A stretch of DNA of 53,691 nucleotides from Arthrobacter cheniae (GTDB lineage Bacteria; Actinomycetota; Actinomycetes; Actinomycetales; Micrococcaceae): the NCBI RefSeq assembly GCF_003602275.1, contig NZ_QZVT01000015.1, positions 1 through 53,691 of the forward strand, in the 5' to 3' direction. The first letter of the stretch is position 1; each line of letters begins with the position of its first letter. This document shows, one piece after another, positions 7,494-16,545 of the stretch. The translations under genes and the position numbers were made by a program. The notes below the pieces were generated by a model, which did no database searches, was not told where the DNA came from, and saw nothing but the letters and a program-made list of their open reading frames with translations.

Positions 7494-9212
7494 GTGTTGG
7501 TTCCTCTTACGGATGCGGATGAGCAGTGTGGGGCCAAGGCTGCGAACCTAGCCCACCTGCTGCGCGCCGGGTTCGACGTCCCACCCGGATTCGTGGTCCT
7601 CGATGTACTGAGCGGCGACAGTTGGGTGCACGAGCTCAGGGCGGCGCTGCGAGACACGGGCGCAGCGTCGGTCGCCGTGCGCTCATCCGCGCTGGGGGAA
7701 GACGGATCCGAAGCGTCGTTCGCCGGCCAGTTGCGCTCCACTCTCGACCTCACCGAACCGGCACAGGTGATTGACCAGGTGCGTCGCGCCGCCCGCTCCG
7801 GAGTAAGTCCGGAAGCCGTCGCCTATGCGGCCCGGATGGGGCAAGAGCCGGCCATGGTGGTCCCCGTGATCGTGCAAGCCCTCGTTCCCGCGGAAGTCGC
7901 CGGGGTGATGTTCACCCGGCACCCGGTCACCGGATCGCACGAGGTGGTGATCGAGGCCGGTCGCGGGCTCGGCAAGGACGTCGCGGACGGAACCGTAACC
8001 CCTTGGGCCTGGGTCGTCGATGGCCATACCATCACCCGCCAAGCCATCACCCGCCAAGCCAGTGACCTATGCCCACCGTTGACAGACAGGCAGGTCCGCC
8101 AGCTCGCCGCGCTGGGGCTCAGGATCCAGGCGGTGTTCGGGTGTCCCCAGGACATCGAGTGGGCAATCGCCGACGGTACAACCTGGGTGCTGCAGTCCCG
8201 TCCCATCACCGCAAGCCCCATCGCGACGACCCCGGACACTGCGCAACGCGACGGGCGGGCTGTCGGCCGGGTAGTGGCGACAGGCACTCCAGCCAGCCCA
8301 GGCACCGCGGAGGGATTCGTGCGGATCGTGCACGGATTCGACGACTTCGCCCGCTTCGAAGCCGGTGAGGTGCTGGTCTGCCGCACCACCTCACCTGCCT
8401 GGACGCCCCTGCTCGCTCGCGCCGCGGCGGTCGTGACCGAGATCGGCGGTCTCCTCGCTCACGCCGCGATCGTGGCTCGCGAATTCGGCATTCCAGCCGT
8501 TCTGGCAGCAGAAAAGGCAATGGGCGCGCTCACCGACGGACAGCACGTCGTCATCGACGGAACCGCAGGCACCGTCACAACCACCCCAAGCATCAGGAGA
8601 GCAATGAACCATACGTCCCCGCCCAACGTCCGTGTGCTGCACGCCGTGCGGACCCAGGGCTACGCCGACCTCGCACGCATCTCCGCCCATGTTCGTCAGC
8701 CCGAAGGCGAGGTCAATGAGTACCTCCTGAGCGCTGAAGCGCACGGCTGGATCGCCTACACCTCCTACGCCGGTGATGGCGGGTGGTCACTGACGGAAGC
8801 TGGCAAAGATCATGGCGAACGGCTGCTGGCGGCGGAACTCGACGCGGTCGGCGCCCGCGCAGCAGTCGAGGCAGTCCACGAAGACTTCCTATCGCTCAAT
8901 GCAGTTGTGGCTACGGCCTGCTCAGCCTGGCAGCTGGCAGAACTGGGCATTGGGGCGCACCACCCGACCCTCTCCGACACGATCAGAACCTTGGAGGGCC
9001 CCGCGGCCGCGCTGGCGGGAATCGAGGACCGTCTAACTTCCCATCTGGAGCGGTTCGCCGGCTACCACCACCGCTTCACCGCAGCCCTAGCACTGGCTGG
9101 CGCAGACGCCGCGTGGATTACCGGCACTGACCGCGACTCCTGTCACCGCGTGTGGTTCGAGCTGCACGAAGACCTCATTGCAACCCTCGGCCTGACTCGT
9201 GATGGTCGATAA
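7494..9212 (+). CDS. PEP/pyruvate-binding phosphotransferase fused to winged-helix domain
   Basis: 572 residues from GTG 7494. N-terminal ATP-grasp (PPDK_N type): GAKAANLAHLL (13-23), VRSSALGEDGSEASFAGQ (62-79), VMFTRHPVTG, AGRGLGKDV and DIEWAIADGTTWVLQSRPIT. A swivelling phosphohistidine domain follows with GGLLAHAAIVAREFGIPAVL, His323 being the expected phospho-carrier. The PEP-synthase barrel and the rifampin-binding domain of Rph enzymes are absent, so the acceptor substrate is unknown. Residues 371-572 start with a winged-helix motif (VRTQGYADLARISAHV...WSLTEAGK) and continue as helices. An AGGAG six bases before the ATG of residue 371 suggests this last part can also be made alone. Confidence 0.85.
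   Translation: MLVPLTDADEQCGAKAANLAHLLRAGFDVPPGFVVLDVLSGDSWVHELRAALRDTGAASVAVRSSALGEDGSEASFAGQLRSTLDLTEPAQVIDQVRRAARSGVSPEAVAYAARMGQEPAMVVPVIVQALVPAEVAGVMFTRHPVTGSHEVVIEAGRGLGKDVADGTVTPWAWVVDGHTITRQAITRQASDLCPPLTDRQVRQLAALGLRIQAVFGCPQDIEWAIADGTTWVLQSRPITASPIATTPDTAQRDGRAVGRVVATGTPASPGTAEGFVRIVHGFDDFARFEAGEVLVCRTTSPAWTPLLARAAAVVTEIGGLLAHAAIVAREFGIPAVLAAEKAMGALTDGQHVVIDGTAGTVTTTPSIRRAMNHTSPPNVRVLHAVRTQGYADLARISAHVRQPEGEVNEYLLSAEAHGWIAYTSYAGDGGWSLTEAGKDHGERLLAAELDAVGARAAVEAVHEDFLSLNAVVATACSAWQLAELGIGAHHPTLSDTIRTLEGPAAALAGIEDRLTSHLERFAGYHHRFTAALALAGADAAWITGTDRDSCHRVWFELHEDLIATLGLTRDGR
8031..8060 (+). repeat. 15-bp in-frame tandem duplication
   Basis: ATCACCCGCCAAGCC occurs twice, giving ITRQAITRQA in the ATP-grasp domain. 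It lies in a loop region, so the enzyme is probably not destroyed. Confidence 0.85.
8595..8606 (+). promoter_or_regulatory. Internal ribosome binding site and start codon
   Basis: AGGAG (8595-8599) is followed by GAGCA spacing bases and ATG 8604-8606 in frame inside the phosphotransferase gene, exactly where the winged-helix region begins. This would give a separate 202-residue protein. Confidence 0.5.
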
Positions 9213-9310
9213 AGGACCGAAACACCGACCCCGGTCTCCGATACGAACAATGGGGCAAAACCGTCCGAAGGCGGACCGCCCTCACCTGAATTTAGTTGCA
9301 AGCTTCAAGT

Positions 9311-9775
9311 ATGGATACGTCGATGATTATCGAATTGGTCAAAGGATGGGAAGGGTCCCTAGTGGTTCGCCCGGGACCGGGCGATGGGACCCCTGAGGTC
9401 GTATGGGGTGACACCTTTTTCTATTACGCGCCCGATCACGTCATGCCAGCGAACCGTCAACCGTTCGCGACAATCGTCACCAAGGACTACCCCGGCGATC
9501 ACAAGTCGAAGTTGCACCGTGAGGGTCTCTACCGGGTCAACATCCACCCGGGGAAAAACTCCTTCCCGGAGTGGGCGAAGAACAGCACCGCAAGCCCGGA
9601 CTCGATCGACAGTATCTTCGCGCACCCCGTGTATGGCGATGCAGGGTGGCTGGCGGTCATCAATCCGGGCACGAGGACCACCAGTGTTGTCAGAGTCCTG
9701 CTACGGGAAGCATTCGACCTTGACCGGAACCGTTACGAGCGTCGCCAGCTACGCAAGGAGGAAGGCAATGACTGA
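9311..9775 (+). CDS. DUF6194 family protein
   Basis: 154 residues from ATG 9311 (MDTSMIIELVKGW). A TTG at 9296 would add five residues. Family hallmarks are LVVRPGPGDGTPEVVWGDTF, FFYYAPD, MPANRQPFATIVTKDYPGD and the FAHPVYGDAGWLAVINPG block near residue 110. Small soluble proteins of unknown function, common in actinobacteria. Full length. Followed at once by a GNAT fragment. Confidence 0.85.
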   Translation: MDTSMIIELVKGWEGSLVVRPGPGDGTPEVVWGDTFFYYAPDHVMPANRQPFATIVTKDYPGDHKSKLHREGLYRVNIHPGKNSFPEWAKNSTASPDSIDSIFAHPVYGDAGWLAVINPGTRTTSVVRVLLREAFDLDRNRYERRQLRKEEGND

Positions 9776-9849
9776 CATCACCCACAAGGGCGATCAGGAT
9801 TGGTGACTCTACGACGCGGTGGTCTCCACCCTGATCAGACACATCGCCT

Positions 9850-9984
9850 GCTGAGTACAACACCGCTTCCATCCACCTCCATCAGGCATTCGGTTTCCGC
9901 CCCCTCGGTGCCTTCTCCGAAGCCCACGGCGTCACAGCCGACAACGGACAATCCGAGCTCATCCTCTTCACAGCGGCCGGCTGA
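9850..9984 (+). pseudogene. GNAT acetyltransferase C-terminal fragment
   Basis: Only the last 44 residues remain: AEYNTASIHLHQAFGFRPLG, then FSEAHGVTADNGQSELILF. They align with the end of the intact GNAT at 43232-43687 (NEHNAASIRLHATFGFRALG ... GVTADNGQSDLILF) and with another fragment at 22655-22861. No N-terminal part or start is present. Confidence 0.8.
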
Positions 9985-10049
9985 CGGGTCGGCTTACTGG
10001 CGCAATTCGTACTTCCCTTGGTGAGAGAACCGGGGACGTGAATGACTTG

Positions 10050-10184
10050 CTACCTTTGGGTGATGGTTGGGGTTAGCGGGCGGCGAATGTCGTAGTTCGA
10101 AAGCCCGCTCAACTTCCATTGCAGGGCATCGCGGCCCTCCTGAAGATACTGCTGAAGGACGTCCTCAGGCTGCAGTGGCCGCAT
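10050..10184 (-). pseudogene. DUF664/DinB N-terminal fragment
   Basis: Minus strand from ATG 10184: MRPLQPEDVLQQYLQEGRDA, LQWKLSGLSNYDIRRPLTPT, then a stop after 44 residues. PEDVL..YL...R..L.WKL.GLS.YD.RRPLTPT is the start of DUF664 (DinB-like) proteins, normally about 170 residues. The metal-binding remainder is missing. Confidence 0.65.
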
Positions 10185-10270
10185 GAAGCCAAGCGCGCCA
10201 TACGCCCTCCTGGTGAGTCAGTCCGTCGTGGGAAGAGTTGAGCTGCGTGCACCCCGATGCAACGAGAAAG

Positions 10271-10310
10271 GTGCGTAAGCCGATTTCTCAGCAGACGGAT
10301 TTAGAACGCT
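10271..10310. repeat. Dispersed palindromic repeat, copy A
   Basis: GTGCGTAAGCCGATTTCTCA followed by GCAGACGGATTTAGAACGCT. Related to copies at 13354-13406, 38633-38659, 39136-39163 and 49062-49107; it is closest to the last. It lies between genes. Confidence 0.55.
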
Positions 10311-10360
10311 GCCTCTTCCCGACCGCAAGTGTGTGATGAATAGGCTGAGATACTTCGGAC

Positions 10361-11035
10361 ATGGGTCTTGCTTATCAGGACAACCGACAGCGAATCGGGA
10401 CTGCTTGGGATGGGCAATCACCGGTTGTAGCCATGGCTGCTGCGGTGGGTATCGCCGAGGTTGTGCTGATGGGCGGCTTCATCATGGTGCCGCAATCATG
10501 GGTTCTCGCGTTGATCGTAGCGGCCCAGATCTTGGTATGTGCTGCGATGCTGGCGCCGATATGGCCAAGTGTGTCGTGGAAGCTGATATGCGGATGCGCG
10601 GCTCCGGGCCTTGTCCTGACCGGATTCACCGTCATCGGTGGTGGGTATTGGGCGGCCTTCTGGCTGGTAGGCCTACCGGCCTGGGTCATGCTGTGTCAGC
10701 GGTGGAGCCGATACCGGCTCCGGAGGAAGTTCCTCGAGGTGCTGGGTTTCGCAGGTTTGTACGCAGGTGCATCGCTGCTCTTTGCTCTTTGCGTGTATCT
10801 GCCGAACCCGGCTGCTCTGCTGCTACCACTGGTTCCGGCGGCGCAACTGTATTTCGGTGCCCTGCCTGTACAACGCAACCTGCCAGCACTGATCGGACTG
10901 GTCTTATCAGTAGGACTCGTCGTGCTTGCTGCGCTCCAACCTGATGCTGACTGGGGTGCGCCGTGGTCCTACGCCGGTGCCGCGGTTACAGGAGTGCTGA
11001 TCCTTGCGTCCTACACAGGCCGCAAATCACGATGA
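10361..11035 (+). CDS. Integral membrane protein, unknown function
   Basis: 224 residues. About seven hydrophobic segments: residues 22-42, 46-66, 69-82, 86-112 (with a GGGYWAAFW turn), 128-146, 150-165, 178-194 and 200-217. Basic loops (CQRWSRYRLRRKF) suggest the cytosolic side. The first 20 residues are polar and soluble. No transporter motif is recognised. Monocistronic. Confidence 0.6.
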   Translation: MGLAYQDNRQRIGTAWDGQSPVVAMAAAVGIAEVVLMGGFIMVPQSWVLALIVAAQILVCAAMLAPIWPSVSWKLICGCAAPGLVLTGFTVIGGGYWAAFWLVGLPAWVMLCQRWSRYRLRRKFLEVLGFAGLYAGASLLFALCVYLPNPAALLLPLVPAAQLYFGALPVQRNLPALIGLVLSVGLVVLAALQPDADWGAPWSYAGAAVTGVLILASYTGRKSR

Positions 11036-11327
11036 CCTAGATCGGGATGATCCACGGCCGCTGCACGCAGAGGGATCGGCATGCGGACACTGAGTACTGC
11101 AGCTCGGCGTCTAAGAGCCAAGTCTTACCAAATGCCGGTCATTGACCGCGAGAGGAAATCGCTAAGCATCACCAGAGATGTTGACACGTCTTGTACTTGT
11201 CTGACCACGACTTGGCGACTGACTCATTGCGGATGCCCCTTCGTTCGTCACCGGTACCGAAAGGTGCTTCCCTCGCCGGCCCCGGGTAATCTAAAACCCC
11301 TCAAGATGGGGCGTAATCGGTGCGTGC

Positions 11328-12509
11328 TCAGGTGGTGGTTGTCCATTTGAGGACCGATGCTCCTGCTTTCATTGCTGGTCCGGCGGGCACCATCCTCATT
11401 AGGGTGTTGCGAACAGTGATGCTGATCCTGCCTTCAAGGTCGGCTCCGACTCGCCCAGCGCTTCGTGATTGGCGGGCTATCTTCTGCGTGCGGGGGCGGC
11501 GGAGTGTATCGAAAGCGCATAATGCGGATTGCAGGGACACTCCCTCGTTCACGGGTCGACCGATCAGAAGTCCGATGCAGGCGCCGTCCTCCAGTGAGGA
11601 GTTCGCTCCTTGTCCCATGGTGGGGATCATGGCGTGTGCTGCGTCCCCGATGAGTACCACCCGTCCGAAAATATAGGTCTTGAGGTCAGGGGCGAGGTCA
11701 TAGACGTCGTGATGCAAAACCTGATCGCTTGGGGTGCGATCGATGAGAGGTTGTACGGGGTCTGCCCATCTCCTGAAATGATGGATAGCGGCAGCTTTTT
11801 CATCAGGCCAATGATGGCCTTCCTTTGAGGAGGTGTACCCGTACCAGTACACCTGAGCAGCTCCGATACGTACGGCCCCGAACTCTGTTCCCGGACCCCA
11901 CCTGATAGTGAAATCCTCTGTCACCAGCGCCGAGTCAGAAACAATTCCCCGCCACGATGATTTGCCACTGAACCGAGGCGCTGTCCTGGGAGCAATGAGG
12001 CCCCTGACAGTGCTGCGAAGACCGTCAGCCCCAATGACAAGATCGGCATCATAGGACACGGCACCATTCGCGCCCACACAGCTCACCCGTGCCTTGGGCC
12101 CGTTTGGTGTACCCGGAGTGACGCTGATGACCCGGGTACCGCTTATCAACACGGCCCCTTGAGCTGCGGCAAGCAGCAAGCCGTGGAGGTCCTGTCGGTG
12201 AATCCCGTAAACCTCCTGGGCCGAGCTGGATGTACTGGCGAGAGGAACGCGCAACAACCAGGAGCCATGTTCATCGGTGGTACCGGCCAAACGTACCCGA
12301 TAACCTGCATCGCGGACAGCAGCGTCAACGCCAAGAGATGCCAGAGCCGACATCCCATTAGGAGTGATTGCCAGGCCTGCACCGACCTCCACGAAAGCTC
12401 GCGTCCGCTCGAGCACAGTCACCCTCCAGCCCTCACGTGCGAGAGAAACCGCCGCAGCTAGACCGGCAATGCCCCCGCCAACAACTATTGCGTGGTGCTC
12501 GACTGCCAT
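11328..12509 (-). CDS. FAD-dependent monooxygenase (salicylate hydroxylase-like)
   Basis: 393 residues from ATG 12509, preceded by GGAAGG; upstream in-frame codons lack family character. N-terminal Rossmann FAD motif IVVGGGIAGLAAAVSL (residues 8-23), the DLVIGADGLRSTVR DG fingerprint near residue 160, and GDAAHAMIPTMGQGANSSLE near residue 285 identify a class A flavoprotein aromatic hydroxylase. It would use NAD(P)H and O2 on an aromatic substrate, which the sequence does not reveal. Length is normal. Cytosolic. No linked catabolic genes, so its pathway is unclear. Confidence 0.85.
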   Translation of the reverse strand: MAVEHHAIVVGGGIAGLAAAVSLAREGWRVTVLERTRAFVEVGAGLAITPNGMSALASLGVDAAVRDAGYRVRLAGTTDEHGSWLLRVPLASTSSSAQEVYGIHRQDLHGLLLAAAQGAVLISGTRVISVTPGTPNGPKARVSCVGANGAVSYDADLVIGADGLRSTVRGLIAPRTAPRFSGKSSWRGIVSDSALVTEDFTIRWGPGTEFGAVRIGAAQVYWYGYTSSKEGHHWPDEKAAAIHHFRRWADPVQPLIDRTPSDQVLHHDVYDLAPDLKTYIFGRVVLIGDAAHAMIPTMGQGANSSLEDGACIGLLIGRPVNEGVSLQSALCAFDTLRRPRTQKIARQSRSAGRVGADLEGRISITVRNTLMRMVPAGPAMKAGASVLKWTTTT

Positions 12510-12702
12510 GACAACACCCTTCCGATTGCCTCCACTAGCCGAGCGTACGCTGAGCAACCACTGATCAAGCCAGGCGGATTCCGATGCGCGAGCAAAGCAG
12601 CAAGCTATGTCTCACAATCGATGGGTGGCAAGACGACAGGACGTGACACCTCACCTCGGCTCCCTCGTCGTCCCACATGTACTTCGCCTCGAGGACTGCT
12701 TG

Positions 12703-13170
12703 TTAGAGCGTTTTCCTCATCTTCACGCTGGTGGTCTCGTATCCCAGGGAGGCGTACAGCCCTCGGGCCGCGGTGTTGGCCCCGAACACGTTGAGCCCAA
12801 GGGTGCGGGCTCCTTGTGATCGTGCGTACTCTTCGGCAAGCAGCATCGCTGCCCGGCCGATGCCTTTGCCCTGATGTCCCGGTTCAATCAATACATCCCA
12901 GATCCACCATGCAGTCTCGTCATCCGAGCCGTCCTGGCCGACCCAGAGGTAGCCGACTTTCGTCCCGGACCTGTCGACGACGTCGAACACGGCGTTGCTG
13001 GCGGTCGGTTCACGGGCAGGGAAGGCGCCCTCCAGTGCTTCGGAGGCTTGCCGATGTGCGGCTTCGGGCGATTCACCTGTGGCGACGAGATCTGCTACGA
13101 AATCGGTCCGGCTCCTGTCGAGCCATTCAGGGAACCGTTCCGCCGGCATTGGTACAAGCTGGATACTCAT
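12703..13170 (-). CDS. GNAT family N-acetyltransferase
   Basis: 155 residues from ATG 13170 (MSIQLVPMPAERFPEW); the longer ORF adds unrelated residues. Acetyl-CoA loop: WDVLIEPGHQGKGIGRAAMLLAEEYARSQGA (Q/RxxGxG/A motif) at about 92-122, and LNVFGANTAARGLYASLGYE at 126-145. The N-terminal FAADLVATGESPEAAHRQAS helix is typical of this subgroup. Substrate unknown. Confidence 0.85.
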   Translation of the reverse strand: MSIQLVPMPAERFPEWLDRSRTDFVADLVATGESPEAAHRQASEALEGAFPAREPTASNAVFDVVDRSGTKVGYLWVGQDGSDDETAWWIWDVLIEPGHQGKGIGRAAMLLAEEYARSQGARTLGLNVFGANTAARGLYASLGYETTSVKMRKTL

Positions 13171-13353
13171 GCACCCAGTGTGGCAAGGGGACCGCCGGTA
13201 AGCCGCGGTTCCCCTGCTGCGAGCATGGTTTGTCACGGCTTCATCCCAGAAGAACTCACCCGGCGGCCCCTACCCTACTCAGCGTCGGCAGTGCGCCATT
13301 CATCCGCCGGCCCGGTGGAGGGACAAGGCTCTTTGAAGAGATAAGCCCCAAGG

Positions 13354-13406
13354 GTCCGTGAGTCGGTTTCTCAGCCTGGACGTTCACGGAATGATTTCGG
13401 GCTGCT
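13354..13406. repeat. Dispersed palindromic repeat, copy C
   Basis: GTCCGTGAG and CTCAGCCTGGAC form a stem (TGAG/CTCA and GTCC/GGAC) around TCGGTTT, followed by a GATTTCGGGCTGCT tail that corresponds to GAATTTAGGGCCGCT in copy B. Confidence 0.55.
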
Positions 13407-13498
13407 AAGTGCTCAGCCGTCGATGAACGAACATTCCGTACGGTGAAATGTATGACGAGCGCGCGGTGAATTTCAGCGACAACTGCAGTATGGGCGGT

Positions 13499-13523
13499 GT
13501 CTTGCAACCGTTGGTTGCAAGAC
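13499..13523. repeat. Perfect hairpin, 11-bp arms
   Basis: GTCTTGCAACC and GGTTGCAAGAC are exact reverse complements with a 3-base loop. There is no T-run on either side, so a simple intrinsic terminator is unlikely; a regulator binding site or mobile-element scar are alternatives. Confidence 0.6.
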
Positions 13524-13798
13524 ACGAGGACGAGACAACGCCACTCCCCCGCCCCTACTGCACCTGCATTGTCTTGCCACCTGTCTCGTAAGCAAAGACG
13601 TCGACTCATGACGAAAGAGTTGGCTTCAAGACACTTTCGGGCGAAACTTCGTGGCGCCATGATTACATCCAGTGCCGCTCCGCTCCGATCGGCGTGGACC
13701 GGCTCGTGTGGCGCTTCGAGTGAACTTGTCGAACTGATCCACAACGGCTCTCGCCCACGCCGTTTCCCGTATCGACGCTCCCCTGAGAAAGTAACGAC

Positions 13799-15007
13799 AT
13801 GACCTTCGATATCACGGCCTTCCGCGCGCACTTCCCCGCCTTACTCACCGGCACTGCCTATTTCGACGGCCCCGGTGGAACGCAAGCTCCCGCCGTCGTG
13901 GGAGCCGCGATAGCCGACGCCATTACCGGGCCGCTGTCCAACCGCGGTTCCGGTATGCGCTCGGAGAGGAACGCCGAATCGGCGGTCAGCGAATTCCGGG
14001 AGGCGATGGCTGACCTGCTTGGGGAGCATCCTCGCGGTGTCGTCTACGGGCGAAGCGCCACGCAGCTCACCTATGACTTCTCCCGCCACCTCGCGAAGAC
14101 CTGGCAGCCCGGTGACGAGGTCGTAGTGTCACGCCTGGATCATGACTCCAATATCCGCCCCTGGCTGCAAGCAGCCGACGCGGTCGGCGCCGTCGTGCGC
14201 TGGATCGATTTCGACCCGGAGACCACGGAGATCGACGAAGCGTCCGTCGCCGCCGCGATCACTGAGCGCACGAGACTCGTGGCGATCACCGCCGCTTCGA
14301 ACCTGCTCGGTACGAAACCGGCGGTGCGCCGCATCGCCGATGCCGCGCACACGGTCGGCGCGCTGGTCTACGTGGACGGGGTGCACTACACCGCTCATGC
14401 GGCGGTCGACGTGAAAACGCTGGGAGCCGACTTCTTCGCTTGCTCGCCCTACAAATTTCTCGGGCCTCACTGCGGTGTTCTCGTAGCCGACCCGGAACTG
14501 CTGGAGTCGCTGCAGCCGGACAAGCTGCTGCCGTCAACGAACGCGGTTCCTGAGCGGTTCGAGTTCGGCACCCTCCCGTACGAGATCATGGCCGGCGCCA
14601 CGGCGGCCGTGGATTTCCTCGCCGCGATTGCGCCCGGCGCCGATACCGGCCGCCGTGCGCGCCTTCTTGCATCCGCTCACGTCATCGATGAGTACGAACT
14701 CGCGTTGCGCTCCCGCATCGAGGCAGGGCTGGCTGACCTGGGCGACGCCGTCACGCTGCACTCCAAAGCTCACGATCGGACACCGACACTGCTAGTGACG
14801 TTCCCGGGCCGGTCCTCCGCGAACGCCTACCGGTTCCTCGCGGATCGGAACATTCTCGCGCCGGCCGGCTCCTTCTACGCATACGAAGCCTTCCGTCGCC
14901 TGAACCTCGAGGATAGCGCCGCCCTGCGGATCGGCCTGGCGCCGTACAACAACGACGAGGACGTTTACCGCCTCCTGGCCGCGCTCGGCAAATTCGTTGC
15001 TTCGTAG
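13799..15007 (+). CDS. Cysteine desulfurase-like aminotransferase class V
   Basis: 402 residues. Fold-type I PLP enzyme: FDGPGGTQAP near residue 21, RSATQLTYDFSRHLA, VVVSRLDHDSNIRPW, VYVDGVHYTAHAAVDVKTLG with the PLP Asp, and ACSPYKFLGPHCGVL with Lys219 as the Schiff-base lysine. The pattern matches the VC1184/TIGR01976 branch of cysteine desulfurase-like proteins, whose true substrate is not known. No SufU, IscU or thiolation genes are nearby, so a housekeeping Fe-S role is not supported. Full length and monocistronic. Confidence 0.9.
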   Translation: MTFDITAFRAHFPALLTGTAYFDGPGGTQAPAVVGAAIADAITGPLSNRGSGMRSERNAESAVSEFREAMADLLGEHPRGVVYGRSATQLTYDFSRHLAKTWQPGDEVVVSRLDHDSNIRPWLQAADAVGAVVRWIDFDPETTEIDEASVAAAITERTRLVAITAASNLLGTKPAVRRIADAAHTVGALVYVDGVHYTAHAAVDVKTLGADFFACSPYKFLGPHCGVLVADPELLESLQPDKLLPSTNAVPERFEFGTLPYEIMAGATAAVDFLAAIAPGADTGRRARLLASAHVIDEYELALRSRIEAGLADLGDAVTLHSKAHDRTPTLLVTFPGRSSANAYRFLADRNILAPAGSFYAYEAFRRLNLEDSAALRIGLAPYNNDEDVYRLLAALGKFVAS

Positions 15008-15467
15008 CGCGGGATCAGGATATTCACGTCGCACGGATTGCGTGCCGGTGCCGGCGGCGACTACGACGAGCAAAATGCCACCGCGCCGGACAGGCGAAAG
15101 ACCCTAGGCAAGCAACCCTCGCGCCCCAGCTCTCAGCGTCACGAAGTGCATCATGAACTCCGTGACGGCGATTGGTCCGCGTCCGCACGACGCACGCTCG
15201 ACACGACTATCCGCGCAGCACCTTCGCCCCGCTGCCAAGTCCCTCTTACTGTTGGGCCACGAACCATGGCCACCTGGCGTGCTAGACCGCCCCAAAGCGT
15301 CCCGTTCAACGTTCGCGAAACACGGATGGCTTCCTTCCACAGACACCCTCCGCGCCAACCCCTCGCGATCCCGGGTCGTCACGGGTGAGCATCGTTCCGG
15401 TCGGCCACGCAACGGCTCTTGTCGATAGTGGCGACACTTCCCATGCTGTTGTGGCGACGCCCGCGGC
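15008..15467. other. Intergenic stretch, no gene recognised
   Basis: 460 bp without a supported gene. Minus-strand ORF 15104-15412 (102 residues) is Arg/Gly-rich with no family features. Confidence 0.3.
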
Positions 15468-16205
15468 CTACTGTTCCGTCGCGTTGCGCAGAATAGCAGC
15501 GATTTCTTGGAAGCCCAGGGACGTGGCGTGCTGCAAGGGCGTCACACCGTCGCGCTGGGAGGGGAGCCTCACATCGGCGCCGCCGTCGACGAGCAACCGC
15601 ACGGTCTCCACGTACCGGGGCGAGCCATCACCAAAGATGATTGCCTCGTGCAGAGCGGTCCAGCCCGGGTTGTTGACGTGGTTAACGTCCACGTCGGTCT
15701 CCAGCAGCCTTCGCACCACGTCCGCGTGGCCGCGCTCTGCGGCGCGGATCAGGGCCGTGCCGTTGTAACTGTCGCGCGCGTGGACGTCAGCACCGTTGCC
15801 CAAGGTCAGGTCCAGCAGCTCGAGGTAGCCCTCACTCGCCGCGATGAGGAAAGCGCTCTGTTGGGTCTCGTCCTCGTAGTTGGCGTCAGCGCCGGCGTCG
15901 ATGAGCCGGCGAGCTTCGGCGACATCGTTGTCCCAGGCCGCCCCAATCAGGTTTCGATTCAGCACGATCAATTCGCCGGGGGCGAGCGACGTAGAAGAAG
16001 CCGATGGGCTGCTCGGCGAGACACTAGGAGCAGACTCTACGGCTGGCGGCGACGGGCTCGGTGTGCTCGGTGTGCTCGGTGTGCTCGACGCACGCACGGA
16101 CCCGGAAGGCGTCTGTTGTGTCGGACCGGTCACCTCGGCGTTGCCGGTGCAGCCGGTAATCAGCAGCAGTACGGTCAGAACACCGCCCGGCACGAAGGCC
16201 CTCAC
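15468..16205 (-). CDS. Ankyrin-repeat lipoprotein
   Basis: 245 residues from GTG 16205, which puts a signal sequence VRAFVPGGVLTVLLLITGC in place with lipobox Cys19. A Ser/Pro/Thr linker (residues about 30-85) precedes four to five ankyrin repeats: LIGAAWDNDVAEARRLIDAG, SAFLIAASEGYLELLDLTLG, ALIRAAERGHADVVRRLLET, ALHEAIIFGD...RLLVDG and LQHATSLGFQEIAAIL. It should sit on the outer face of the membrane and bind a partner protein. Ankyrin lipoproteins sometimes accompany catalases or toxins, but none is adjacent. Confidence 0.85.
   Translation of the reverse strand: MRAFVPGGVLTVLLLITGCTGNAEVTGPTQQTPSGSVRASSTPSTPSTPSPSPPAVESAPSVSPSSPSASSTSLAPGELIVLNRNLIGAAWDNDVAEARRLIDAGADANYEDETQQSAFLIAASEGYLELLDLTLGNGADVHARDSYNGTALIRAAERGHADVVRRLLETDVDVNHVNNPGWTALHEAIIFGDGSPRYVETVRLLVDGGADVRLPSQRDGVTPLQHATSLGFQEIAAILRNATEQ
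16057..16087. repeat. 9-bp tandem repeat in linker
   Basis: GTGCTCGGT-type units repeat about three and a half times, coding TPSTPSTPS in the lipoprotein linker; likely length-variable. Confidence 0.7.
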
Positions 16206-16545
16206 CGGGACGCCTGCCGCGGGACCACCGAGGTGGCACACCAGAACTTCATCGGGAACATTCCCATGCCTACCAGCATACTGAGCCATGAATCGGACGA
16301 CCGTGGGCCAGGCACGGCTAAGCGCGGGCGTCACGGGCGTTCGCTAGGTCCAGTTACCGATCCTCTCGAGTCACGAACCAGACAGAACCACCGGCATCAA
16401 CACTGTCAGCTGGTCCCAAACCAGCCACTGCAAGACTCACAGTTGTTTTTGCCTGCTGGCGAGCTCCCCGGGTGCGAACGACGATGATGCGTCCTCCATT
16501 GCTTGTGCCAGGTATTCGGCAGTGATGTCGACCATGAGCCCATCA

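Larger units (their letters stand above)
13171..13798. other. Intergenic stretch with repeat copy C and a strong hairpin
   Basis: No gene recognised in 628 bp. Holds the palindromic repeat copy C (13354-13406) and a perfect 11-bp inverted repeat (13499-13523). Short ORFs on both strands cross these palindromes and look accidental. Confidence 0.4.

Noticed and set aside
13256..13831. 191-residue minus-strand ORF
   Set aside because: It spans a palindrome and a dispersed repeat, overlaps the desulfurase start, and has no family character.
15104..15412. 102-residue minus-strand ORF
   Set aside because: Arg/Gly/Cys-rich composition typical of chance ORFs in high-GC DNA.
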